Source: Blastomussa wellsi (Eukaryota; Cnidaria; Anthozoa; Scleractinia; Plerogyridae). From it: DNA of 64,000 nt. The stretch lies in NCBI GenBank assembly GCA_947652115.1, contig OX393572.1, forward strand, positions 9,374,611 through 9,438,610. Direction: 5' to 3'. The notes beneath the pieces are model-generated. The model saw only the letters and a program-made list of their open reading frames with translations. It did not search any database and was not told the origin of the DNA. Below, piece by piece: positions 8,831 to 19,392 of the stretch. The position numbers and the translations under genes were made by a program. The first letter of the stretch is position 1. Each line of letters starts with the position of its first letter.

Positions 8831-9954
8831 ATGGCGGTGCAAGCAAACCTTCGTCCAACATACAGCGAAAAAAATCCCGGGGCGATGAAAGCCGAGCGCA
8901 CGGTCAAGCGCATCACCCGGACAACTTCCTCGTTCAAAACGTCACACGGGCTCTTGTTGACAAGATGGTTGTGAAGTACGCTGGAACCCCGCTGCAGCAC
9001 ACGTTGAATTATGACATCTACAAGATCTTGGAGGACCTTTTCCTCTCGCAGGAGGAGCGGGACAACATGCTGCTGGATGGAATTCAAAGCGAAGACCTCT
9101 GCAAGATCCGCTCAAATTCTGACAATAAAAAAACCTCAGGCGTTGACGCGGAAAACGCGCTTGCCGAAGTTTACGGAACAAAATACCGGATCCGACTGGA
9201 CCACCAAATACTGACCGATCACGGTGTCTTTTATCCCCAAGCGCTCTATCACAACCTCGTTTTTAAGTTGAAACTTGCACCAGCTTCACAGGTTGTCAAA
9301 GGCTCTGATCCGGATAAACTGAAATACAAGCTGAAAAACATCCAGCTTGAGTACGAAATTATTAGAAGCAAGACCTTGGCGAACGAGGCAAGCAGTGTTT
9401 ACTCCTCGGGAAAGGAGTTCTTATACGACCACGTGGTGCGGGATAAGGTGGGCACATTTTCAAAAACCGCTGACTCAAGGATTAACCTCAGAGTGAACCC
9501 TCAGAGAAAATCCATGAAAGGAATTCTTCTTCTCTTCATTGAGCCATACACAGCCGGGACCAGGGATTCAGAAAACTTCATTAACCCAGATCTGACGAAA
9601 GTCGCTGTTACGGTGAATGGCTCGCCCAACAGGCTCTACAACAACGGCATCGAAGGAAAAGATTTTTGGGACGAAGTTGTCAGATTCTTTGGCAAGGCAA
9701 AAAACAAAACACAGAACATGAATCTGAAAAAGTTCTGGAGCGAAGACAAGTTCGGTCTTCTGATCGATTTGCGTCCAATGGCGGCTCACACAATGCACGG
9801 CAGCGGCGCTCGCCTCGTGAACACACAAGATGGGGTTCAGCTCGAGCTCGAGAGAAATCTAAGCGGCTCAGGCAATGTGAACTGTCACGTTTTCGTGATC
9901 AGTGACGCGCAAATGAGTATTTTGGGGCAGCAATTAGAATCTGCGCATTTCTAA
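8831..9954 (+). pseudogene. Major capsid protein (Polinton double jelly-roll), A-1 copy
   Basis: The start at 8831 reads MAVQANLRPTYSEKNPG. The open part from 8965 holds KYAGTPLQHTLNYDIYKI, FKLKLAPASQVVKGSDPDK, GILLLFIEPYTAGTRDSE, KFGLLIDLRPMAAHTMHGSG and GSGNVNCHVFVISDAQMSIL. These are typical of the Polinton major capsid protein, whose double jelly-roll forms hexon-like trimers. Compared with A-2, about 126 bases (23805-23930 there) are deleted at about 8917, removing the first strand region and the frame. The ATPase gene follows after 4 bases. Confidence 0.75.
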
Positions 9955-9958
9955 TATA

Positions 9959-10566
9959 ATGGATCCAAACAACATACCGTTCCACGCTCTCATCATTGGC
10001 CCGACGAATTCGGGTAAATCACAGTTTGTGGTGGACCAGCTCCGCGGCCCTTTCAACGGCAAGTTTGACTACATCGTGCTCATCTGCCCAACATTCGTGT
10101 ATAACAAGACTTATCATCGTTTCGCTGAAAAAGGACCCGCGTTTTGAGGTTGTCGTTTTGTGAACAAGACCAAGTTGAGCCCTGGTTGAAGATCATCGCC
10201 TGGCTTTACGAGGGCACCAACACGCTCATAATCCTCGACGACTGCGCAGCCACGAAAGATGTGAAAAAGCGCTCAGGCCCACTGGTCAAGCTCGCATTCA
10301 GCGGCCGCCACTCAGGATTCAGCATGTGGGTGCTCACCCAAAATATGACCAGCATCACAGCTTCTTTACGCAAAAACGTGGCTTCGATTGTGTTTTTCTA
10401 TACGCCCTCGTGGAAGACTTTGAAATTGGTTTTTGAAGAATTCGGCGGCGATCTTTCTCCAGATGAAAAGAAAGAATACATTTCGAAGTTGAAAAAAAAA
10501 AATAAGTTTTCCTTCCTTGAGTTCGAACTTTGGCACCCTTTCGGAATAAAATTTGTTCGCAATTAA
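9959..10566 (+). pseudogene. A32-type packaging ATPase, A-1 copy (frameshifted)
   Basis: A genome-packaging motor ATPase of the FtsK/HerA superfamily. Walker A is IGPTNSGKSQF at residues 12-22; Walker B is NTLIILDDCAA; a sensor-like segment reads MWVLTQNMTSI. The start at 9959 follows TATA directly. Two small shifts between 10120 and 10165 break it between the Walker motifs, while the rest is open to 10566. About 200 residues is normal for Polinton ATPases. Confidence 0.75.
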
Positions 10567-10615
10567 AAAAAGAAACCAATATAGACAAAAAATTAGTGAT
10601 TTCGAAGACGTCGTG

Positions 10616-11247
10616 ATGACCGATGTTTGTGATTTCGAAGACGTCGTGAAGACCAATGTTTTGAACTTGCTTGAAGCTGAGCCAACCAGCGCGCCCGACA
10701 ATGTCTCTTCATTGCAGCCTGATATTCCCGCTCTTCGTGATCAGCTGGATGTGCTGGTTTCGACAGGAAAATCCAAAGAAACCCTCGGCGTGCAACTGTC
10801 GCACGATCAGGTCAAGCGCATCTCCGACAAAGATGTTCAGAATTACATCAAACGTTTGGAGGTCTTTGAAGGCTCAAAGACATATGACAGCTTGATCGAC
10901 AGCTTCATTTTTCTTGTGAAAAAAGCGGTCGGAATGGTCAAAAACATCAAAGACATCGAAGCTTGTCAAAAAGAACTCAGAAACTCTATTTCATGAAGAA
11001 AGATCTCACCAAACTTGCTGGCCGCATTGCACTCAAGTGCGGACATTTTCTCTCAACAGCCGACGCGGCGCTGATCATAACAAAATACATTGATTGTAAA
11101 AGCGAAGAAAAATCGGAAGATTCCTCACCAACTGCTGAGCTTTCCTCACCAACCGCTGAGCTTTCCTCACCAACCGCTGATTCTGAGGAATTCCTCACAA
11201 AAAATTTTTTTATTAAACATTTGTTTCGATGTTATAACAATGGTTGA
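10616..11247 (+). pseudogene. Gene P, unknown helical protein, A-1 copy
   Basis: Homologous to the intact gene at 25569-26153. Conserved pieces are LGVQLSHDQVKRISDKDVQ, FEGSKTYDSLIDSFIFLV and KDLTKLAGRIALKCGHFLS. The original start codon is altered (ATT), so the first in-frame ATG is at 10616. One base is missing at about 10992. Near the end a 21-bp unit encoding SSPTAEL is repeated about three times, and the original stop is lost. Function unknown; it always follows the packaging ATPase. Confidence 0.55.
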
Positions 11248-11692
11248 AGAACAACCGTCCGCGAAAGCAAGCACTGAACCACAGGAAAGCCAAGTAACTT
11301 CACAAACTCCGGCCACAAAGCGCGCCAAAAATCCCAAGCGAGTGGCTGCTGGTAGACTGGTTGCTCAAAGAACTCGGATTAAACGCGAAGAACAGAAAAA
11401 AGCTCTCGAAAAAATCGCGAACGAGAAAAGCGCAAACTAGAATGAAAAAAAATCTGCACCTGATCCTCCTGCGCCTGCGCCTGCGCCTGAGCCATCAGAG
11501 CTCGCTGCAGATGATTCCAAAGGCAGAAATTGGCTCAGCACAACTCAATGGATCTCTATCATTGGAATTGGCGCAACGCTTGTAACGACTTATGTCAAGC
11601 GTGAAGACATCAAAGCCTCTTTTCGGCCAACTGCGCCGGTGATGCAAGAATCTCCACCGCAACCAAAAAAAGGCATTCGCCATATGGACTAA
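11240..11692 (+). pseudogene. Gene Q, basic protein with one membrane segment, A-1 copy
   Basis: The start at 11240 follows TTATAACA. The N-terminal half is Lys/Arg-rich (KRAKNPKRVAAGRLVAQRTR), then a Pro/Ala linker, one hydrophobic stretch (NWLSTTQWISIIGIGATLV) and a Pro-rich end. A TAG at 11438 and a shift separate the halves. A DNA-condensing core or matrix role would fit the composition but is inference. Confidence 0.5.
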
Positions 11693-11729
11693 AAAAAATT
11701 CATTTGAATATATTTTCGGTAAATATAGA

Positions 11730-12083
11730 ATGCAGAAAATCAGCTTAACCCCGTTTGCGATAAGCACCGCAGCAGCAGCCGGCATTGGCTTATTTTGGTG
11801 GTATTTCACAAAAAGTTGCTTTAAAAATGTCGTTTGGATAGTCAAAAATCCTGATCTGTCTGCGGAGGAAAATGAGAAAGATGAGGAAAATGAGGGAAAT
11901 GAGGAAAATGAGATAGAGTTAATTTGGAGAGTGTTAAAAATACTTTTGGTAAATGCGGAAGTGCAAAGTGAAGAAGAAAAGGAAGAGTTAATTAGGAAAT
12001 TGGAAAATGTGGAAGAGCTAAGTGATCAAGAAAAGACAGAGTTACTTTGGAAAGTGATAAAACTTGTGTGGAAAAGTCAATAA
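11730..12083 (+). CDS. Gene R, small single-pass membrane protein, A-1 copy
   Basis: An open 117-residue frame, start at 11730 after AAATATAG. Residues 1-25 form a hydrophobic segment with IGLFWWYFTKSCF. The rest is very acidic with repeated EEN and heptad-like helices (EEKEELIRKLENVEEL). The A-2 homologue is also open, which supports a real gene. Function unknown; a type III-like membrane topology is inferred. Confidence 0.55.
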   Translation: MQKISLTPFAISTAAAAGIGLFWWYFTKSCFKNVVWIVKNPDLSAEENEKDEENEGNEENEIELIWRVLKILLVNAEVQSEEEKEELIRKLENVEELSDQEKTELLWKVIKLVWKSQ

Positions 12084-12125
12084 AAAATTACCAATTAAAT
12101 AATTTTCTCTCTTTCTATAACCAAC

Positions 12126-12633
12126 ATGTCTGACAACAAGCTCGTCAAAATCGTCATGGATTCCGCAACCTTCGTCGGCCTCGCTGCGGGCAGGTAGGTA
12201 GGTAGGTAGGTATACTTTATTTAATTAAAAGAAACACGCTAGCCCCAACAACACTCAGCTGGTTTCCATGGAGGGCGTGTTTGTACAGACATAAAAAGAG
12301 ACTAAAACTAATAATATAAGATTAATAATATCGTAGATCATAAAAATTCAACTACTATAAACTAAGTATATTATTAATTACAAATATTCAACTATAACAC
12401 TAAACTAAGTTCATATTATAAACTAAGTACAAAAAAGTAGAAAATCAACACATGAGGCATGACATGACACAATTACGTTTGGCTGGGTGGCCAAAAAAGC
12501 GTTCAGGAAAAGTTTTACAGGTGACCCTTCTAATTCTATCGAAAACTATGGATTGTTCACATCTGTGATGGCGGGGAGCCTTGCGCTCAAAAAATATTTG
12601 GAGGACCAGAAAATCCTTCCCGCCAACGTCTGA
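12126..12633 (+). pseudogene. Gene S, small membrane protein interrupted by a retroelement end
   Basis: The start at 12126 reads MSDNKLVKIVMDSATFVGL. It is interrupted at 12191 by about 287 bp of foreign sequence, then resumes (GWVAKKAFRKSF ... MAGSLALKKYLEDQ) to a stop at 12631. The whole protein would be about 74 residues with two short hydrophobic stretches. The A-2 copy lacks the insertion but has a one-base deletion. Function unknown. Confidence 0.6.
12192..12478 (-). mobile_element. 5'-truncated non-LTR retroelement 3' end with AATAAA and (ACCT)n tail
   Basis: Present in A-1 but absent at the same place in A-2 (27147). Read on the minus strand it ends with TTAAATAAAGTATACC followed by five ACCT units, the structure of non-LTR elements that end in a short tandem repeat rather than poly-A. 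The body is AT-rich with repeated AACTAAGT blocks. No target duplication is evident. It could also be a SINE sharing such a tail. Confidence 0.65.
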
Positions 12634-12678
12634 AAATCCTTTCGACCAACATTTTGAAAATAAAAATATAAGAAAAAA

Positions 12679-13095
12679 ATGGCAAGTATCGCGATTGTGG
12701 TTGGCGGAGCTGTGCTGAATGCGGCGGCTTTCATCGGCGGTAATTATCTCGCGAGAGCTTTCGGCGGAGGCGACAATGCTGCGCTTGAAGAAAAAGTGCG
12801 GCATGATAAAGCTCGAGGCGTACCAAGCTGCGTACGCAAAATACGCGCGAGACCGCACCAAACTTCTCGACTGGATTGCGACAAACGCACAAATAAAGGA
12901 GGAGGCCAAGCAAAACTTCACTAACACTGACTATGCCTTAAAACTATACGGCCAGACACACCCTGAAGAACGCATGTCGCCTCCCAAAGAACCCAAATTC
13001 TCTGATTTTTATCAGCCGAGCCGACAGCAGAAAAATGCTGAACTCGCGTTCGTTGGCGCCGGAGCTCTCGCTCTTGGCTATGCAGCATTCCGGTT
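12679..13095 (+). pseudogene. Gene T, conserved type A protein, A-1 copy (2-base deletion)
   Basis: Homologous to 27905-28330. The start at 12679 reads MASIAIVVGGAVLNAAAF, an N-terminal hydrophobic segment; later parts are DRTKLLDWIATNAQIK, NFTNTDYALKLYGQTHP and a C-terminal hydrophobic end ELAFVGAGALALGYAAFRFF. Two bases are missing at about 12812. The 3' end runs directly into integrase sequence, because the intergenic region and integrase start have been deleted (see findings). Confidence 0.6.
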
Positions 13096-13979
13096 CTTTG
13101 GTCAAACAAGCTCTGTGGCAGATTTATCTGCCCGCTCCGAGACACATTCCAAGACCAAAATTTGATGTTCCCACGCCCAATGCGGTCCACCAGGCGGACC
13201 TTCTTTTTTTACCTCACGACAAACTGCCTCGAGGCCGCAAAGTTTACAAATAGGCGCTGACCGTCGTCGACGTGGCCAGCCGGTTCAAAGAGGCCGAAGC
13301 CTTGACTTAAAAAAATTCTGATGAGGTCGCGCGGGCTTTTCAAAAAATTTACAAACGTTCACCCTTGGAGTGGCCGCAACTGCTGCAGGTTGATCCCGGG
13401 CGTGAATTCATGTGCGCCGTCTCGAAAGAAATGGAAAAACACAAAACCTTTATTCGCCGCGGACGTGTTGACATTCACCGCGACCAGGCCATTGTTGAAC
13501 GTTTCAATCGCACCCTCGCCGAGGGTTTGTTCGGACACCAATATGCTGTTGAAATGCGTTTGCCAGAAGGTCAACGGTCCACGGCGTGGGTTAAAAGACT
13601 TCCTGAAGTTGTTAACGCTCTGAACAACGAGAAGACAAGCCTTATCGACAAGAAACCTGCGGAAGCTATCAAAGAAAAATATGTTTATTCCAAACCATCG
13701 TCATCTTATAAAAGGCCTGTCGGAAAGGCTGAAAAAATCCTCCCCTCTCTTGTCCAAGTTCGCTATCTTTACTTTCCAGGAGAGCTTGAAGGCGGGGGAA
13801 AGAAGAGAGCCACGGATACAATCTGGTCCTTGAAAGTTTACAACATTGAAAGGTATTTTTCGAAACCGAATCAACCTGTTCTCTATTATTTGCACGACGG
13901 GCCAAAGCGTGGGTTTGTGCGTGAAGGGCTGCTGGTTGTTCCACCAAACACCGTTCTCCCGCCGGCAAACTTGAACAGT
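13096..13979 (+). pseudogene. Retrovirus-type DDE integrase, A-1 copy (N-terminus deleted)
   Basis: Homologous to the open gene at 28355-29350. The first 40 residues or so are missing and two in-frame stops lie at about 13250 and 13306. Catalytic residues remain: Asp in the segment before LLFLPHDKLP, Asp in LQVDPGREF and Glu in QAIVERFNRTL. The normal stop is lost, so the frame continues to 14069. Polinton integrases insert the element with 6-bp target duplications. Confidence 0.7.
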
Positions 13980-14010
13980 GGTCTTTTAAAGAATAAATGT
14001 GTTTTGAAAA

Positions 14011-14304
14011 ATGGGAAGTGGACGCAACGGTGTGTTAATTCAAAAGGCAACTTTAAGAAAACAATGTGATCCTGACAAAAATCATTGGGTTATTGGTGAT
14101 GACAGAAGAACGCTTCGGAAAGATGAAACTTTTTTTGCCGATCCTTCGATTGACTTTTTACGCGGTTTGGATCCGCGCGATGTTGTCCGAGTCCTTGGGG
14201 TTTATTCAAACCCAAATTCTGAGAAATCAACATCAGCCAAAGCTGCTGCCATCTCTTCGAGTTCAGCTTCTGTCAAATCAAGTTCAGCTTCTGCGAACCC
14301 ATAA
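14011..14304 (+). CDS. Short ORF after the integrase, A-1 copy
   Basis: The conserved core is FADPSIDFLRGLDPRDVVRV, shared with A-2 at 29388-29639. The Ser/Ala-rich end is simply antisense to the polymerase C-terminus, so only the first 60 residues or so need explaining. It may be a C-terminal extension of the integrase or a separate small protein. Function unknown. Confidence 0.35.
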   Translation: MGSGRNGVLIQKATLRKQCDPDKNHWVIGDDRRTLRKDETFFADPSIDFLRGLDPRDVVRVLGVYSNPNSEKSTSAKAAAISSSSASVKSSSASANP

Positions 14305-17300
14305 GCTTTTGTATGGATCCCGTCATCCGCTATCCAACGTTTTGAATCAAACGCTGAGAGTGAAATTTTGTTGACGTGCATGCCATAGATTTGGTACCCC
14401 TCACTTCGAAGAATATTCATTCCATGCCATAACTGTTTTGCGCCAGATAACGTTTCTTTGAACTGTTCATGCTTTATTTGTTTCTTGACCACGCACTTTT
14501 TTACGCGCTTTGCTTTTTTGATATTTTTTCGTCCGCCTTCAAAATAGAGTACATTTTCGACCTCAGACAAACGCATTCTGAAATCGGCGTTCCAGCACAT
14601 TCATCTTTCATCTTACCCAAGACCTTTTTGTTGGCGTTTGAGTGTATTGGATGCTCAACCGGGTAATCGCTCGTATCATCAAGAAAATAATTTCTCGCAA
14701 TGTCTTTGTAGACGTCTTCCGTTTCTATCTCAAGCAGAAGGCTATCGGTGTCTGTATACAATAGCTCACACTTTGAGCCATATTGCTTTTTTAACTTGTT
14801 ATAGAAAATGTCATACATCAGGATCTTACTGTTATCAAGGATTGTCATTCCCGTGTATACAGGCTTGTTTAACAGCAGCTTGCTTTTGTGCATATGGATT
14901 CCCGCCATGTCGTTTGTGAATTCGGCAAACCTTGAGTACAAAGGGCTTGCGACCAGCTTCCTTATTTTATTTTCCTCGTCACTTCGAATGATTTTTATAT
15001 CAACACGTTTACGCAGGTTTTCCATCGTTTCGCCAAAAACCGAGTTGTTCATGAACTTGTATAAGTTCTTTTCAAAACCGCTCTTTGAGTTTTTTCTGAA
15101 CTCTGTGTTCATCATGATATATGGCTCCATCCACCGCTCTTGTTCGAACTCCAGCACCCTGTGCACGCGCTTAAGTTTCATTCCCTGGGATAGATAAAAC
15201 TGAAGGTTTCTGTAATGGACCACATAGTTCTTTTTGTCTTCAAGCGTCAACAGCAGCTTCTTGCTGCCTGGTGGCATTTTTATATCCTGATCGTTCATCA
15301 TCTTCTTTTGGTAGTCTGACATCTTTTCTTTTTTTACTTCCTTTTTTTCCGGCGCCAGTGGATAGCTGTTGTGCTCCTTGTGCAGTTCTGCGGGATATTC
15401 AAGATCAATCTCAAGAATCCACCCATTTCTTGCGTTCTCTTTTTTCTTCACAATCTCTTCCTCTGTTGGCATAACGCGTTTCCATTTGAAATCCCTTTTG
15501 GGGAGTGACTTACACATTGCCCATCCGTAAAGGTTGTTTGCGTCGAGATAGATGATGTATTCGGCTCGCTGGGATCATATGCAGGAAGCAGGGGGTTATT
15601 TGCCTTGGCATACCTCTTGCTTGCCATCGATATTCCGCCACGCATTCCCCTTTCCACAAATAGATGCATTTCTTGGTCGGTGAACAGCTCCAACTCGACA
15701 CCTGTCATTTTCAGGAGCGCGTCCCATGAGAAACCTGACAACGTGAAATAATGTGCAGGATCCAAACCATATTTTTCTGCGCACAGGTTGCGGAAATTCT
15801 CAAAAACATCTGCCAACAGAGCGACGTCCGTTTTCACATAGAGATCATGATAGTCTCCCAATGTTTGACACTCAAAAAACTCCCAGACCCTTTGCGCGTG
15901 CGCGTACTCTTCGTCTGTGATTTTTTCATCATTCAACTTACTATAAAACTTGTCTTTGTCAGGAAGCATTGTCTCACTGAACTTGTACCAAGAGTCCATG
16001 TATTCGTAAGGATATATTCCCTTTTTGTAAAGTAGATTGCTGCCTTTTGTAATACTTGCTGTTATTTTCAAACACTCCTTGGGTGTTGCGGAGACAACTG
16101 AGTCAAGGCTTCCCAACAAAAAGTTCAAACTGTCTATGAAATGCAAACTCCCCATTGAAAATGTGATGTACCTTTCCATGTTATTTGCGATACATTTCAC
16201 TTCTTTCTGCTGCTGGGACATCGCTTGCATAAGGTGATGCGCATCGTATCCTCTGAGGTTGTGAAATACAACAGGAATTGGAACTGTTTTTGGTTTTATT
16301 CGCATTTTGTAATTACACTCGTTATGCGCTGCTCCTCGGAACCTGCCTGAGATTTGGCAATGGTCTTTTACCGCGTCTCTGAAGTTCTTCTGAAGCAGTG
16401 GTTCTGCACAGAACAAACACGTTTCCTGATTTTTTGATATCCACTCGTCATTTTCGTCTGTTATGTCTGTTTTTAGTCTTATGAGCTGAATTTTTCTATT
16501 TGCTTCACAATAACAGCTTATGTGACTTTGACCACAATACTTGTCTGTTGCGTTGTTCCAAACCGGCAATGAATCGAAAAGAGGATCAAGGTCTTCTGCG
16601 CAGAACAGACACGTTTCCTTATTTTTGTCAATCCATTTTTCGATTTTGTCTTTTTTGCCTCATGAAAGCTAACTCTTTTTGCGCTTTGTAAAAACATTTT
16701 TTATGGCTTTGACCGCAATAGTTGTCTGTTGCAAACCAAACTGCCAATGAGTCAAGGAATTGATCTTTTATCAAACTTTTGTCACAAATATGACAATCTG
16801 TTGCGGTTTTGAATTTTTCCCAATCCTCTGCTTCCATCTGAACTGGTTTTTTGGTGTGGTCAAACTCTCTCTTATTTTTATCTCCTCCTGCAGAATATCA
16901 CTAAGAAACGTTCCCACAGCATCTTCACCCCTATAAACTTTTTGTCCTGTTATTTTGCCATCGCTTCTCACAACCATATACGCATAGCCACTTGCTTCGT
17001 GCCATTCTGTCTTCTCCGTGAAATTTTTTTGCTTGCTCTCTGGTCCACGGGGGCAGCCTGGAATCTTTTTGACCAAAGCTTCAAAGTCAGCGTATATCAC
17101 GAAAGGCGCTTTTAACTTTTTGTGATTATTTTTAAATGAAAGGATGTTTTTTCCTTCTTCCGGCATCACGATCCTTGTAGGCCTGCCATTTACGCCGTTA
17201 CAATATTTTTTATGGTCCTCGAGCAAATCCGCTCGTAAGAAACCTGTTAAGCACATCATGCAGTAGTGCTTTGTATTGCAGTTTTTTGTTTGATCAAACA

Positions 17301-17960
17301 GCAAAGCGGAGACCCGTTTTACGTAACAATAGTGTTGTTTTTCCTCTGACTCTATCAACATCAAGCTTATCCTTTCTAAATTTCTCTCTTTCTCACTTAT
17401 CCTGTGGACTATAACACAGTTCTTTTCCCAACCAAATACATTTATTGCTAAATGTGGGTTCTGCTCTTCAAGCTTGTCTATCTGTTTCACCGGTGTTGGG
17501 AAATCGATACCTGCATAGTTTATTCCATCGTTTACCGGATATTTGCTTGGTCTTTGTGGGTTCTTTCCATCACTTGGAGGGAACAATGCTGCTCTTAGCG
17601 CCCACTTCAAACATTCGTTATCACTGTTTTTCACGTTTACTATAGCCTTCTTTTTTGCAAGATTGGCCGGAAGAGGTAAATAAGTTCCTCCTTTCAACAG
17701 CTAAAAGCGTGCAACATTCACATATGCAGAATCTATATTAACAACATCCCAATCTGAACCCAATTCAGACCAGTTTTCTATTTCTCCATTGATTTTTTCT
17801 ATAAAATTGTTGAATTCGGTTTTAATTTTTTCCTCTTCGTGCCTTTGGATAACATGGGGCTCTTTTTCTTTGAAATAATGCGCCATATATGGCATTTCGC
17901 CGTTATTTTCTCTTGAAAAGTAAACTTTTAACCCGAAACTTACTTTTATGTTTTTTTTAA
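14202..17960 (-). pseudogene. Protein-primed family B DNA polymerase, A-1 copy
   Basis: About 1200 residues in at least six frames. In order: N-terminal domain (AHYFKEKEPHV, then a TAG at 17701, GGTYLPLPANL), a zinc-knuckle region with CxxC pairs, exonuclease motif I VIYADFEALVKKIP, motif II VVFHNLRGYDAHHL, motif III VKTDVALLADVFENF, polymerase motif B FMNNSVFGETMENL and motif C LLYTDTDSLLLEIE. One T is missing at about 14527 near the 3' end. The upstream side ends abruptly at 17998 against the A-2 terminal repeat. Confidence 0.75.
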
Positions 17961-17997
17961 CGTATGGAGTTCTTCTTTAACCAAATCTGTGTACTTT

Positions 17998-18530
17998 TCA
18001 GCGGGGTGGCAGGGGGGATGGTGGGCAGCGGGGCAGCGGGTTGGAAGCAAGTGGTGTGCCAAGCGGAGCGGCGGACAAAGCGGGTTGGAGTGACCCAAGC
18101 GGTGACAAACCAGCCAAGCGAGAGCGAACAACAAAACAACCAAGCGAGCGACAAACAAAACAAACCCGCCAAGCGAAACCCGCCAAGCGAGCGAAAGTGA
18201 GACAAACAAAAAAAGAGCGAGACCCAAGCGGCGACAAACCAGCCAAGCGAGAGCGAACAACAAACCAACCAAGCGAAACAAGCGAAACAACAAACCCGCC
18301 AAGCGAAACCCGCCAAGCGAAACCCGCCAAGCGAAACCCGCCAAGCGAGCGAAAGTGAGACAAACAAAAAAAGAGCGAGACCCAAGCGGCGACAAACCAG
18401 CCAAGCGAGAGCGAACAACAAACCAACCAAGCGAGGGAAGCGACAAACAAAACAAACCCGCCAAGCGAAACAAGCGGTGAAAAAAGCAGCCAAGCGAGCA
18501 ACTTCGTGAGAAAAAAACAAAGAATATCTT
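17998..18530 (+). repeat. Minisatellite terminal inverted repeat, left end of A-2
   Basis: It begins with a G-rich head (GCGGGGTGGCAGGGGGG), then a minisatellite of short CCAAGCGA/GAGCGAACAAC units. The reverse complement of this block is at 33770-34300, with the head outermost in both cases, so the two flank A-2 as terminal inverted repeats. The block is open in several frames only because its units lack stops; those ORFs (rich in LAWRVSLGGF-like repeats) are not genes. Confidence 0.7.
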
Positions 18531-18533
18531 ACC

Positions 18534-18830
18534 TTGAAGATCAAAGAAAAGTTGGACCTCGGCTTCGACAAAATTTACCTCCAAATTCAATCGGCGCCAT
18601 TTTGCACAGAGAAACAACAAGTCACACAAGTTTTGCTCCGAAAATCACAGACGAGACAAATGAACTTTGTAGACTGTGTTTCAAAAACAGAAAGATTCAC
18701 TAAGCCATCCACGTTCGATGATTATGAACAAGAAGAATTTCCGGCCGATTTGAAACATGGCCAGAGGATTTATGAGATGACTGGTTTCTCAGAAAAACAG
18801 GAAGTCTTCACCAGGCTTTCTCCGAATTAA
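18534..18830 (+). pseudogene. Second zinc-finger accessory gene remnant, A-2 end
   Basis: The frame MKIKEKLDLGFDKIYLQIQS aligns with KIKERLDLGFDVVQNELLE at 2660-2710. In an alternative frame the bases encode NELCRLCFKN, so the cysteine-rich part is frameshifted. It sits just inside the terminal repeat of A-2, as expected from A-0 and A-4. About 130 bases of non-coding sequence follow. Confidence 0.45.
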
Positions 18831-18964
18831 AACGAAGGGCTCTGGGGCGAAATTCATCATCACCGGAAATCGCATGCGTAAGGGGATTTTTTTTTGCAAG
18901 GGACAAAGACACGCCACCACAATTGAAGTAAACGCCAGACTGGACACAATAAATAAGCGAACTG

Positions 18965-19370
18965 AAAAAGAAACAAGTAAGTTCACAAATTCTGGTGAAG
19001 CTAAGGGAGGTGACCGCTGGCCCCGGTCTGAATCCTGTTATAACGGCTTGTGCGGATGGTGAACCACCAGGTATAGGGGTCGTCCTTCCAGTGGGACAAG
19101 CCCCTCGGGTGAACCCGCCTGGGCCCTACTGGTAACAGGGGGTGCTCAGAAATCCCTCGGGATCCAACCCGAGATCCCGAGGGATTTCAAATGGGGACAG
19201 CCGCTTTGTCAGCGGCGCGAAAGTCCAAGCGGGGGCCAGGCAACAAACACCCCCGACAAGGGTTTTGTCCCTGTGAGTGACCTGTCACGCAATGTGGCGC
19301 GGGACAATCACACAACGTCACGCGTGACAACATCACACAACGTCACGCTCAAATAACACTCAGAAAGATT
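18965..19370 (+). repeat. GC-rich subterminal block of type A
   Basis: The reverse complement is found at 62090-62480 with long shared tracts (for example CAAGCCGTTATnACnGGATT and TTACCAGTAGGGCCC). In both places it lies just beyond the 3' end of the glycine-rich membrane protein gene. It contains the palindrome TCACGCGTGA and several TCACnCAACGTCACG units. It is non-coding as far as I can see. A terminal, promoter or replication role is possible. Confidence 0.65.
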
Positions 19371-19392
19371 TTTCTTTTTTTCGATACAAAGT

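Noticed and set aside
17946..18629. Long minus-strand open frames rich in Leu, Trp, Arg and Gly (up to 227 codons)
   Set aside because: They are generated by the minisatellite of the A-2 terminal repeat: several frames are open at once, and the inverted copy at 33770-34300 gives the same peptides. No conserved domain.
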